The translations under genes and the position numbers were made by a program. From ZC4RG30 sp965652645 (GTDB lineage Bacteria; Pseudomonadota; Gammaproteobacteria; Steroidobacterales; Steroidobacteraceae): a stretch of 28,998 nt of DNA. Positions 6,517 to 16,692 of the stretch are shown here, in pieces; the first letter of the stretch is position 1; each line of letters begins with the position of its first letter. The notes beneath the pieces were generated by a model that worked only from the letters and a program-made list of their open reading frames with translations, was not told the DNA's origin and made no database searches. The stretch spans positions 1 to 28,998 of the forward strand of contig CBFGXE010000037.1 in NCBI GenBank assembly GCA_965652645.1, written 5' to 3'.

Positions 6517-7173
6517 CTATCCGGCCGTGACCGGCGGGAGGATGGTGTCCAGCGGCACATCCGCCCCGGGAGGACAGGCCTCCAGGCGCAGGCGCTGCGT
6601 ATCCACGCCCTCGGCAGCGAATCGCGCCATGTCGACCGCGGCGGGCGCCTTGCCAGGCAGGTCGAACCAGATCGCAGTCTGCTCGTGCATGCGCTCACTG
6701 ACGCGGGCCTCCAGCTGCAGCCCGCGCACGGCCTCGGCACGGAGGTTCGCGCCGGCTTCCTCCATGAACAGCCCGACGGAGACGCGGAACTGCGGATCAT
6801 CGGGCATGGCGAAGGCATCGCCGATGCCGGCATTCTGGATGGCGCGCAGGGTGCGCGCCTGTGCAGCCGCGTCGGCATTGTCCACGTACACCCACCAGCC
6901 TTCGCGCGCATTGCCTGTGACGTTGCGGCGTGAGGGAACCAGCTGCATGTCACGCAGCAGCTCCTCGATCACGAGGGCGCGGGTTTCATCGAGCACGGGA
7001 CCGAACGTGGTGCACTGCTCGGCCGCGGCATCCGCCGCGACGGAGGCAGCCTGCGCACCGGGAGGCGCGGGCGGCGGCGCCACCAGCCGCGGCTCCTGCT
7101 CCGTGACCCATTGCGTCCAGCCGAAATACAGCAGGTTGGCGGCGACAAGCACCAGCACGAGGATGCGGACCAT
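6517..7173 (-). CDS. SPOR domain protein with N-terminal membrane anchor
   Basis: 218 residues. The N-terminus is a single membrane helix (MVRILVLVLVAANLLYFGW), followed by a proline/alanine-rich linker (about residues 29-50) and a region with the SPOR pattern (about 85-165: REGWWVYVDNADAAAQARTLRAIQNAGIGDAFAM ... RVSVGLF, positions only approximate). SPOR domains bind denuded septal peptidoglycan, so a role at the division site or in wall binding is likely, although sequence divergence leaves this less than certain. The gene starts 12 bases after the coaX stop and is the last gene of the birA-coaX run; this order is commonly seen in Xanthomonas relatives. The tRNA-Thr follows on the same strand. 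Confidence 0.72.
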   Translation of the reverse strand: MVRILVLVLVAANLLYFGWTQWVTEQEPRLVAPPPAPPGAQAASVAADAAAEQCTTFGPVLDETRALVIEELLRDMQLVPSRRNVTGNAREGWWVYVDNADAAAQARTLRAIQNAGIGDAFAMPDDPQFRVSVGLFMEEAGANLRAEAVRGLQLEARVSERMHEQTAIWFDLPGKAPAAVDMARFAAEGVDTQRLRLEACPPGADVPLDTILPPVTAG

Positions 7174-7185
7174 GCATGAAGCCTA

Positions 7186-7974
7186 TCAAGCCCGGCGGCG
7201 GATGGGGATCTCGGCGATGGTGGCCACGCCACGCAGCACCAGGTCTGGCGTGGGCCGGCAGGCACTGCGCAGGCGCTCGATCACGGGGTCGCTGGCGCCG
7301 CCGGTGATGAACACCACGGGACGCGTGCCCAGCTGCCGCGTCACCTGGGTGACCACGCGGTCGATGAGGGCGGCGGCGGCGCAAAGGCTGCCCTCCTCGA
7401 TGGCCTTGCCGGTGGCGCCGGCCAGCGGCGGCAGCAGCGGGCGGGTGCCGGGCTTGCGGCGCCCGCCGCGCGCCGTGGCCGCACTGGCTATGCGCGCGGT
7501 GCGCGACAGCAGCGAATCGAGCATCAGTCGCGGCCCGGGCGCGATCAGGCCGCCGCGATGGTGGCCGTCGTGGTCCACCACGTCGATGGTGAGCGCGGTG
7601 CCGATGCTCACCGCGCACACCGTGCGATAGCAGCCGGCGCCATGCCAGGCGCCGATCGCGCCGGCCCAGCGGTCCGCACCCATGGTGCCGGGGCGGGCAT
7701 AGGCATTGCGCACGCCGGCGGCCTCGGCCGAGCTGGTGATGAATTGCGGTCGCGGCTGCGCGGCCTTGCGCAGCGCGTCGCGCAGGGCGCGCTCCACCGC
7801 CGTGCCTGCGACGTTGACGCCGGCGACGCGGTCCAGCGCCGGCGCCTGCGCCAGCCAGGCGTTGAACCCGCGCATGGCGGCATGCTCCACGGCGCGCTGC
7901 ACGCCCAGCCGGCCGTCGCGCACCAGGGCCCACTTGAAGCGGGAATTGCCCGCGTCGAACAGCAGCGTATTCAT
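7186..7974 (-). CDS. coaX: Type III pantothenate kinase
   Basis: Catalyses the first step of coenzyme A synthesis, ATP-dependent phosphorylation of pantothenate, in the cytoplasm. The 262-residue protein has the ASKHA-fold phosphate motif at its start (LLFDAGNSRFKWAL), the GADRWAGAIGAW segment, the second phosphate motif with the catalytic-region aspartate (SIGTALTIDVVD), and GGLIAPG. Type III enzymes use monovalent cations and are not feedback-inhibited by CoA. Its ATG overlaps the birA stop by 4 bases (ATGA), a gene pair found in many proteobacteria. Confidence 0.95.
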   Translation of the reverse strand: MNTLLFDAGNSRFKWALVRDGRLGVQRAVEHAAMRGFNAWLAQAPALDRVAGVNVAGTAVERALRDALRKAAQPRPQFITSSAEAAGVRNAYARPGTMGADRWAGAIGAWHGAGCYRTVCAVSIGTALTIDVVDHDGHHRGGLIAPGPRLMLDSLLSRTARIASAATARGGRRKPGTRPLLPPLAGATGKAIEEGSLCAAAALIDRVVTQVTRQLGTRPVVFITGGASDPVIERLRSACRPTPDLVLRGVATIAEIPIRRRA

Positions 7975-8996
7975 TGCACTTCACCCGCGCGCACCGAAAC
8001 CTCCCCGGCCAGGATGCGATGCAGCTGGCCGTCGCGCTCGACCAGCAAGGCACCTTCCACGTCCACTCCGCGCGCGAGGCCATCCGGCACCACCTGGCCG
8101 CCGCCGGAGAGACGCACCACCTTGCCACGCAGGGCATCGGCCGCCTGGTACTCCGCCTGCGCGGCGGCAAAACCCTCGTGGCTGAAGTCGCGCAGCAGCG
8201 CCACATTCTGCTCCAGGATGGCGGCCACCAGCGCCTCGCGCGGCGGCGGCTGGCCGCCGGGCACGAGCTCGGCCAGGTCCACCGGCCGCAGGCCGCTGAC
8301 GCCGATGAACTCGCGCATGGCAGGTCCCACGGACACGTTGAGCCCCAGGCCCACCACCACGTGCAGGGGACCTGCGGCCTCCGAGCGGATCTCGATCAGG
8401 ATGCCGCCGAGCTTGCCCTGCGCGGTGACCAGGTCGTTGGGCCACTTCAGCTGAACGCCGGTGATGCCCACCGAACGCAGCGCCCGCAGCACGGCCACGC
8501 CGGTGGCCAGGCTCAGCGCCCCGAGGCGCTGTGCCATGCCCTCGAAGCACCAGGACCAGGACAGGCAGATGGCACCGCCGGGCGGGGCCAGCCAGCTTCG
8601 GCCCATGCGGCCGCGGCCGGCATCCTGGTATTCGGCGCTGAGGAAATCGAACTGCCCGGGCAGTGGCGCGCCGCGCTCCAGCAGTGCCGTGCTGGTGGAG
8701 GGCAGTTCATCCACGCATTGCCCGTCGCGCAGCCGGGCGCGCGTGTCGGCCGACAGCCGCGCCAGCACGCCGTCGGTACGCAGCGGGCTCGCGGGCCGCG
8801 CCAGCCGATAGCCGCGATGCGTGATGGCCTCGATCTCCGTGCCACGCTGGCGCAGCAGGCCGATGGCTTTCCAGATGGCGCTGCGCGTCACGTTGAACTC
8901 GGTGGCCAGTGCCGCGCCGGAGAGGAATTGCGGGATGTCGTGTTCCGCTGCACGCGAGCTGGCCAGTCGCTGCAGCAGCTCCATCGCCAGCGTCAC
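7971..8996 (-). CDS. birA: Bifunctional biotin ligase / biotin operon repressor
   Basis: 341 residues with the full three-domain BirA layout. The N-terminal winged helix (about residues 25-60, LATEFNVTRSAIWKAIGLLRQRG and THRGYRL) suggests repressor function in addition to ligation. The central ligase domain carries the biotinoyl-AMP loop GRGRMGRSW and the catalytic KWPND lysine. A C-terminal small barrel starts at LRGKVVRLSGGG. It attaches biotin to the carrier protein of acetyl-CoA carboxylase and similar enzymes. The GTG at 8996 overlaps the stop of the ctlX-like gene (GTGA); an ATG four codons later is possible. No biotin synthesis gene is in the window. Confidence 0.95.
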   Translation of the reverse strand: MTLAMELLQRLASSRAAEHDIPQFLSGAALATEFNVTRSAIWKAIGLLRQRGTEIEAITHRGYRLARPASPLRTDGVLARLSADTRARLRDGQCVDELPSTSTALLERGAPLPGQFDFLSAEYQDAGRGRMGRSWLAPPGGAICLSWSWCFEGMAQRLGALSLATGVAVLRALRSVGITGVQLKWPNDLVTAQGKLGGILIEIRSEAAGPLHVVVGLGLNVSVGPAMREFIGVSGLRPVDLAELVPGGQPPPREALVAAILEQNVALLRDFSHEGFAAAQAEYQAADALRGKVVRLSGGGQVVPDGLARGVDVEGALLVERDGQLHRILAGEVSVRAGEVQ

Positions 8997-9928
8997 GCCG
9001 CCTCTCCCGCGGGCAGCGGTACTTCCGCGACCATGCAGCGGACGCTGCCGCCGCCCAGCTGCTCGATGACAGGCAGGGCCGCGGTGAGGGGCAGGAGTCC
9101 GGCGGCGGCAATCTGCTCCCGTTGGGCGTCGTGCAGCGAAGCGGCGGCGCGCGTGGACATCAGCAGGTGCTGCTGCCCGGCGGCGTCCACCTGCAGCATG
9201 TTGCCTGCGAAGTCATGCAGCTGAGCGTCGGTGAGCGGCAGCACCGTGCGCCCCGTGGCCTGCAGGCGATCGGCGAGCGCCGCGCGCTGTTCCGCCGCGA
9301 CCCATTCCAGGCCCACGCCGGCGAGGCCGGTTCCCAGCCACATCACCACATTGGTGTGGTACACCGGCACGCCATCGGGCGTGGCGGCATCGAAGAGGAA
9401 GGTCTCGTAATCCATCAGCCGCGCCCACTCGGCCAGCAGGCCGGCATCGGTGCGCGGCGAGCGGCAGGCGTAGGCAATGCGCTGCTGGCGATCGAGCACC
9501 AGGCTGCCCGTGCCTTCGAGGAAGCGGCCGCGCCGCTCCTCGCTGCTCAGGTCGAAACGCCGCCGCTCCACGAAACCGAGCTGGCGTTTCACCTGCTGGA
9601 TCACCTGCTCGCGCCGTTCGGTCCTTCGCGCGGGGTCGTACATGGGATAGAGCACCACGGTGCCATCGGCGTGGAAGCTGACCCAGTTGTTGGGGAACAC
9701 CGCATCCGGCTTCACGGGCGTGGGGGTGTCGGCGGCGATGGCCAGGGTAATGCCGGCCGTGCCGAGCGCGCCGGCCAGCGCCAGGAACTCCGCATGCGCC
9801 ATGGCGGCGACCGCGACCGGATCGAGGTGCGGGGCGGACTGCTGGAAGCGGTTGGTGCCGGCGGTGCCGGCATTGAAGCCGAATGCGGCCGGCTCGACCA
9901 GGCACAGGCCGGTGGCGGCGGTATTCAT
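8993..9928 (-). CDS. ctlX: CtlX-like guanidino-group hydrolase (arginine deiminase-related)
   Basis: 311 residues from ATG 9928; a GTG at 9952 is in frame, and neither has a clear ribosome binding site. The protein belongs to the amidinotransferase/arginine deiminase fold: FPNNWVSFHADG, the LEGTGSLVLDR strand, YHTNVVMWLGTG with the catalytic histidine, and near the end GGGSVRCM with the nucleophilic cysteine. All expected active-site residues are visible, so an active enzyme is likely. Close relatives are annotated as citrulline utilisation hydrolase CtlX, but the substrate (arginine, citrulline or another guanidino or ureido compound) cannot be read from the sequence. The last 4 bases overlap birA. 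Confidence 0.82.
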   Translation of the reverse strand: MNTAATGLCLVEPAAFGFNAGTAGTNRFQQSAPHLDPVAVAAMAHAEFLALAGALGTAGITLAIAADTPTPVKPDAVFPNNWVSFHADGTVVLYPMYDPARRTERREQVIQQVKRQLGFVERRRFDLSSEERRGRFLEGTGSLVLDRQQRIAYACRSPRTDAGLLAEWARLMDYETFLFDAATPDGVPVYHTNVVMWLGTGLAGVGLEWVAAEQRAALADRLQATGRTVLPLTDAQLHDFAGNMLQVDAAGQQHLLMSTRAAASLHDAQREQIAAAGLLPLTAALPVIEQLGGGSVRCMVAEVPLPAGEAA

Positions 9929-9977
9929 GGCAGGGAGGGTGCAGGCCCGCACCCCCGGGGAGTCGTTGCGGGGCCGC

Positions 9978-10265
9978 TCAGCGCGCGGCGTAGGCTTCCA
10001 TCATCAGGCCGGTGCCACCGCCGGACACATGGGCCACGACGGCCGTGCGGCGATGCAGCTTGGTGATGGTGCCGAGGTTGATGGCGAAGGCCAGTTCGAC
10101 CTTCTGCCCCTTGCGCAGGCCCATGCCGGAAGTGCGGATGAATACCCCGGTGGCGCTGAGGTTGACGGCCTTGCAGAGAGACCGGCGTCCGTCCGGCATG
10201 ATGATGTACACCAGCGTCCTTGCCCGATGCCTGGTGTGTAGTCGGCGTTCCACTCGAATCCCCAT
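9978..10265 (-). CDS. PilZ domain protein, likely cyclic-di-GMP receptor
   Basis: A stand-alone PilZ domain of 95 residues. The arginine motif ERRLHTRHRAR near the N-terminus and the second motif NLSATGVFIRT (N-x-S-x-x-G) match the two cyclic-di-GMP contact sites, so binding is expected. The start at 10265 has a purine-rich CAGGGCAG upstream. The gene lies 78 bases after the EEP gene and 49 bases before the ctlX-like gene on the same strand. The output partner is unknown. It is notable that a second cyclic-di-GMP protein (the EAL protein) lies 7 kb away. Confidence 0.88.
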   Translation of the reverse strand: MGIRVERRLHTRHRARTLVYIIMPDGRRSLCKAVNLSATGVFIRTSGMGLRKGQKVELAFAINLGTITKLHRRTAVVAHVSGGGTGLMMEAYAAR

Positions 10266-10343
10266 CTGCCCTGAACCGGAACTGCGTCACATTATGCATG
10301 GCCATGGTGCAACGCCAACCCGGGGTTTCACTTAATCAGGGTA

Positions 10344-11288
10344 TTACAGGGTTCCAGACAGCAAGATTTTAACGCTGACTGGGCAATGGTCTGATAGCTG
10401 GAACTGCATGGCCTCTTCGGCACGATAACGAAATTGCCCGAATCCGTCCGGCGGCACCTGCGCGGCGAGGCTGGTGCCGATGAGGATGTGGTCGATGAAC
10501 TCGGCATAAGGTGCACCGAACACGCAATTGCGGAAGGGCAGCAGGCTGGCTGACGAGACGAAAGTCTCCGGATGCAGCCGCGACCAGAAGGGATCATCGG
10601 GCGGGGCCGCAGGGCGATTCAGGTCGCCCAGTACGATGAAGTGCGTGCCGGCCGCGGCGCTGGCGGCGATCCAGTCACCCAGTGCGACAGCCTGTTCGGC
10701 GAGCAGCCGGCAGGCAGCCGTCGGTGAATCCAGCGGATCGCGCGCGCAGCCGGACTTCAGGTGCACCGACAGCAGTTCGACGGGGGCTCCGTCGCGGGGA
10801 AAGATCCGCAGGGGCTGGCCCGGTCGCCCCCGCCCGCCGGCGGCCAGCGTGTCGAGCGATGCCCCGCATTCGAAACGCAGCGACCTGCGCACGGCGAAGC
10901 CGGCGTGCTGTTCTCCGGGGCCACCGGCAATGCAGATCCTGTAGCCGCGGAACACCTTGCGCGCCACGGCGGCGTTCTCCACTTCCTGGAAGGCGATGAC
11001 GTCGGCATCAAGCTCGCGCACCAGCGCAGCGAGGCGAGCGAAGTCCGCGCTGTCGCGGGCCTGACTGCGGGCCACGTCGCAGGGAACGTCGGCCCGTTCC
11101 CCGTCGCGGCAGGCGATGCGCGCGCGACGCACGGTGCCGGGGTGCAGCAGCCAGGCCATGTTCCAGGTGGCGATGTGCAGCGCCTGCGGCGCCGCATGAA
11201 TCTCCCCGCCCCGCGCGGCGGCCCAGGCCAGGCAGCCCAGCGTCAGGGCGAGGGCGATGCTCACGAGCACATGGCGCAACTGGATCAT
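10344..11288 (-). CDS. Secreted endonuclease/exonuclease/phosphatase family protein
   Basis: 314 residues from ATG 11288. The start MIQLRHVLVSIALALTLGCLAWA looks like a signal peptide, possibly lipoprotein-like because of LGC, though the Cys is followed by further hydrophobic residues. The remainder has the full metal-dependent EEP set: IATWNMAWL (Asn), IAFQEVEN (Glu), LLSVHLKSG (His), VLGDLNRP (Asp, Asn), FIDHILI and the terminal LSDHCPV. It may be a periplasmic or secreted DNase or a phosphodiesterase of another kind; the substrate cannot be told. Divergent from ppc with a 99-base gap, in which I see no convincing promoter. Confidence 0.85.
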   Translation of the reverse strand: MIQLRHVLVSIALALTLGCLAWAAARGGEIHAAPQALHIATWNMAWLLHPGTVRRARIACRDGERADVPCDVARSQARDSADFARLAALVRELDADVIAFQEVENAAVARKVFRGYRICIAGGPGEQHAGFAVRRSLRFECGASLDTLAAGGRGRPGQPLRIFPRDGAPVELLSVHLKSGCARDPLDSPTAACRLLAEQAVALGDWIAASAAAGTHFIVLGDLNRPAAPPDDPFWSRLHPETFVSSASLLPFRNCVFGAPYAEFIDHILIGTSLAAQVPPDGFGQFRYRAEEAMQFQLSDHCPVSVKILLSGTL

Positions 11289-11387
11289 GGGCGGCAAGAG
11301 TGGCAGAGGTGCAGCGTTCACGGGCCGCGCCAATCTGTGGTGTTTGCGGCGATAGTCGCGCGACCGGCAGGAATCTTGCATTCTCCG

Positions 11388-14066
11388 ATGGACATGGGCG
11401 CTCCACCGATCACGCAGAACGCGGACATCCGCTACCTGGGCAGGCTGCTGGGCGATGTCATCCGCTCCTATGGCGGGCAGGCGCTGTTCGAACGCATCGA
11501 GGCCATCCGCGCCAGCTCGGTGCAGCGGCATCGCGGCCTGGGCGACGCGGCGGCATTGGGCCAGAACCTGGATGCGCTGGCGCCCCAAGAGCAGCTGGCC
11601 TTCGTGCGCGGCTTCCTGCTGTTCTCGATGCTGGCCAACCTCGCCGAGGACCGGCAGGGCGGTGCAACCGGTCCGGGACTGAACGTGGCTGGTGCCCTGG
11701 AGGCCCTGGAGGACCAGGGCGTCGCGCGCGAAGAGGTGGCCGGGCTGCTGGAGCACGCGCTGGTGGTGCCCGTGCTCACCGCACATCCCACCGAGGTGAT
11801 GCGCAAGAGCATGCTGGACCACCGCGCGCGCATCGCGCAGCTGATGGCGCTGCGCGATGGTGGCGCCACGGAGACGCCCAGCGGCGATGTGATCGAGCAG
11901 GCCATCCTCCGCCAGATCGCGCTGCTCTGGCACACGCGCCCGCTGCGGCGCGAGCGCATGCGGGTGCAGGACGAGGTGGAGATCGCGCTGGCCTACCTGC
12001 GCGATGTGTTCCTGCCCGTGCTGCCGCAGCTGTATGCGCGCTGGGACCGCCTGCTGCCGCGCCGCGTGGCTTCCTTCCTCAGGCTGGGCAACTGGATCGG
12101 CGGCGATCGCGACGGCAATCCGAACGTCACCGCGGAAAGCCTGCGTTACACGCTGCACGCGTCTTCACGCGCGCTGCTGGAGAGCTGCCTGGTGCAGGTG
12201 CATGCGCTGGGCAAGGAGCTCTCCCTGTCTACCGAACATGCGGGCGTGAGCGCGGAAGTGCTTGCGCTCGCGCAGGCCGGCGGCGACACCCATCCGGGAC
12301 GCAGCGACGAACCCTACCGTCGCGCACTGGTGGGGATCTACGCGCGCCTGGCCGCCACCTTCACCGCCATCACCGGCCTGGCACCGGCGCGCCCGCCACA
12401 TGCCGCCGCCGCACCCTATGCCGCTCCGGCAGAGCTGCGCGCGGACCTGGTGACGCTGGCGCGCAGCCTTGCTGCCCATGGCGGCGGGCTGCTGGCCACC
12501 AGCGGTGCGCTGGGGCGCCTGGTGCGGCTGGTGGACGTGTGCGGCTTCCACCTGGCCACAGTGGACCTGAGGCAGAACTCCGACGTGCACGCCCGTGTGG
12601 TCGGCGAGCTGCTGCGCGTGGCGGGCGTCGAGCCCGACTATGCCGCGCTCGACGAGCAGGCGCGCGTGGCGCTGCTGCAGCGGGAGCTGGCAAGCCCGCG
12701 GCTGCTGTGGAGCGCATACGAAACCTGCAGCGAGGAGACATGCTCGGAGCTGGCCATCGTGCGCGAGGCCGCCGCCTCGCATGCGAAATACGGCGCCGCC
12801 TGCATCACCACCTACATCATCTCCAAGGCCGAAAGCGTGTCCGACATGCTGGAGGTGAACCTGCTGCTGAAGGAGGTCGGGCTCTACCGGCCCACGGAAC
12901 CGGAGAAGGCCGCCGTCATGGTGGTGCCGCTGTTCGAGACCATCGGCGACCTGGAACGCGCGCCGGGCATCATGCGCCAGTGGCTGGCCATCCCCGCGGT
13001 GCGCGCAGCAGCGGCGCAGCGCGGCCACCAGGAAGTGATGGTGGGATATTCCGATTCCAACAAGGACGGTGGCTACCTCACTTCGGTGTGGAGCCTGCAC
13101 CAGGCAGGACGTGCGCTGGCGGAGGTGTTCCGCGAGGCCGGGGTGCGCATGCAGCTCTTCCACGGGCGTGGCGGCAGCGTGGGCCGCGGCGGCGGGCCGG
13201 CCTCCGCGGCCATCCTGGCGCAGCCGCAGGGCACGGTGCAGGGACGCATCCGCATCACCGAGCAGGGCGAGGTGATCGCCGCCAAGTACGGCACGCCGGA
13301 AACCGCCGCGGAGAACCTGGAGAACATCGCCGGCGCGACGCTGCTGGCTTCGCTGGCGCCGGCACGGCAGGCGCCGGCCGAAGAGGCGCGATTCTTCAAT
13401 GCCATGCAGGCCATCTCGGAGCATGCCTTCGGTGAATACCGCGAGCTGGTGTATGGCGATGAGCGTTTCCGCAGCTTCTTCCGCCAGTTCACGCCGCTGC
13501 TGGAGATCGCGCAGCTGAAGATCGGCTCGCGCCCGGCATCGCGCACGAAGTCCGACCGCATCGAGGACCTGCGCGCCATTCCCTGGGTGTTCTCCTGGGC
13601 CCAGGCGCGGGTGATGCTGCCGGGCTGGTATGGCGCAGGGCAGGCGCTCGCCGCCTTCCCCGACCGCGGGCTGCTGCGCGAAATGGCACAGGCCTTCGCC
13701 TTCTTCCGTACCACGCTGGACAACATGGAAATGGTGCTGGCCAAGGGCGACCTGGCGATCGCCCGGCGCTACCTGTCGCTGGTGCAGGACAGGGAACTGG
13801 GCGAGCACTACTTCGGCCGCATCGAGTCTGCCTGGCATGCCACGCGCGACGTGCTGCTGGACATCACCGGCCAGTCGCGCCTGCTCGAGCACAATCCACA
13901 GCTCGACACTTCCATCCGCCTGCGGCTGCCCTACATCGAGCCGCTGAACCTGCTGCAGGTGGAACTGCTGAAGCGGCACCGGGCCGGCGATGCCGACCCG
14001 CACGTGGCCGAGGGCATCCTGCTCAGCATCAATGCCGTGGCCACGGCCCTGCGCAACAGCGGCTGA
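11388..14066 (+). CDS. ppc: Phosphoenolpyruvate carboxylase
   Basis: Carboxylates phosphoenolpyruvate to oxaloacetate, refilling the citric acid cycle. 892 residues, close to the E. coli enzyme (883). Both diagnostic motifs are intact: VLTAHPTEVMRKSML with catalytic His133, and GYSDSNKDGG with Lys559. The FHGRGGSVGRGGGP loop and the GWYGAGQAL segment are also present, and the protein ends with the family-typical RNSG-like sequence (ALRNSG). ATG 11388 was preferred; a second ATG lies two codons later, and the long in-frame extension upstream overlaps the EEP gene and is not credible. A strong hairpin follows the stop. Confidence 0.97.
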   Translation: MDMGAPPITQNADIRYLGRLLGDVIRSYGGQALFERIEAIRASSVQRHRGLGDAAALGQNLDALAPQEQLAFVRGFLLFSMLANLAEDRQGGATGPGLNVAGALEALEDQGVAREEVAGLLEHALVVPVLTAHPTEVMRKSMLDHRARIAQLMALRDGGATETPSGDVIEQAILRQIALLWHTRPLRRERMRVQDEVEIALAYLRDVFLPVLPQLYARWDRLLPRRVASFLRLGNWIGGDRDGNPNVTAESLRYTLHASSRALLESCLVQVHALGKELSLSTEHAGVSAEVLALAQAGGDTHPGRSDEPYRRALVGIYARLAATFTAITGLAPARPPHAAAAPYAAPAELRADLVTLARSLAAHGGGLLATSGALGRLVRLVDVCGFHLATVDLRQNSDVHARVVGELLRVAGVEPDYAALDEQARVALLQRELASPRLLWSAYETCSEETCSELAIVREAAASHAKYGAACITTYIISKAESVSDMLEVNLLLKEVGLYRPTEPEKAAVMVVPLFETIGDLERAPGIMRQWLAIPAVRAAAAQRGHQEVMVGYSDSNKDGGYLTSVWSLHQAGRALAEVFREAGVRMQLFHGRGGSVGRGGGPASAAILAQPQGTVQGRIRITEQGEVIAAKYGTPETAAENLENIAGATLLASLAPARQAPAEEARFFNAMQAISEHAFGEYRELVYGDERFRSFFRQFTPLLEIAQLKIGSRPASRTKSDRIEDLRAIPWVFSWAQARVMLPGWYGAGQALAAFPDRGLLREMAQAFAFFRTTLDNMEMVLAKGDLAIARRYLSLVQDRELGEHYFGRIESAWHATRDVLLDITGQSRLLEHNPQLDTSIRLRLPYIEPLNLLQVELLKRHRAGDADPHVAEGILLSINAVATALRNSG

Positions 14067-14074
14067 ACTGCCTC

Positions 14075-14100
14075 ACGCTGGCGCAGTGCGCCGCCAGTGT
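14075..14100 (+). terminator. Hairpin after ppc
   Basis: A 9-bp stem (ACGCTGGCG with CGCCAGTGT, one G-T pair) and an 8-base loop, beginning 8 bases after the ppc stop. There is no T run after it, so if it ends transcription it is not a standard intrinsic terminator; it may stabilise the 3' end instead. Confidence 0.4.
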
Positions 14101-14172
14101 GCCCCGCGCTGGTGCAATGCCTGGCCCGCAGGCCCCGCCAGCGGCTTGCACGCTAATTGCAGGTCACCGGGC

Positions 14173-16670
<2,498 letters not shown>

Positions 16671-16671
<1 letters not shown>

Positions 16672-16691
16672 CCCGGCGCCGCAGGCCGGGC
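16671..16691. terminator. Shared hairpin between convergent glgP and EAL gene
   Basis: Perfect 7-bp stem GCCCGGC / GCCGGGC with loop GCCGCAG, starting at the last base of the glgP stop codon and ending one base before the stop codon of the opposite gene. Its position between convergent genes suggests a bidirectional terminator; neither side has a real T run. Confidence 0.5.
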
Positions 16692-16692
16692 G

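Noticed and set aside
10266..10343. AACCCGGGGTTT-type short palindrome between the EEP and PilZ genes as terminator
   Set aside because: The stem is too short with almost no loop, and no T run follows on the minus strand.
10761..11387. In-frame extension of ppc upstream to 10761
   Set aside because: It would cover most of the EEP-family gene on the other strand, and its sequence has no similarity to the N-terminus of phosphoenolpyruvate carboxylases; the family starts near residue one of the 11388 reading.
11289..12158. N-terminal extension of the EEP-family gene up to 12158
   Set aside because: The signal peptide begins at the ATG at 11288, and the extension is antisense to ppc.
12165..14003. 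Long minus-strand open frame opposite ppc, and similar ones opposite creC, the MocR-type gene and the EAL gene
   Set aside because: Same composition bias, no motif, no ribosome binding site, and full overlap with genes supported by conserved catalytic residues.
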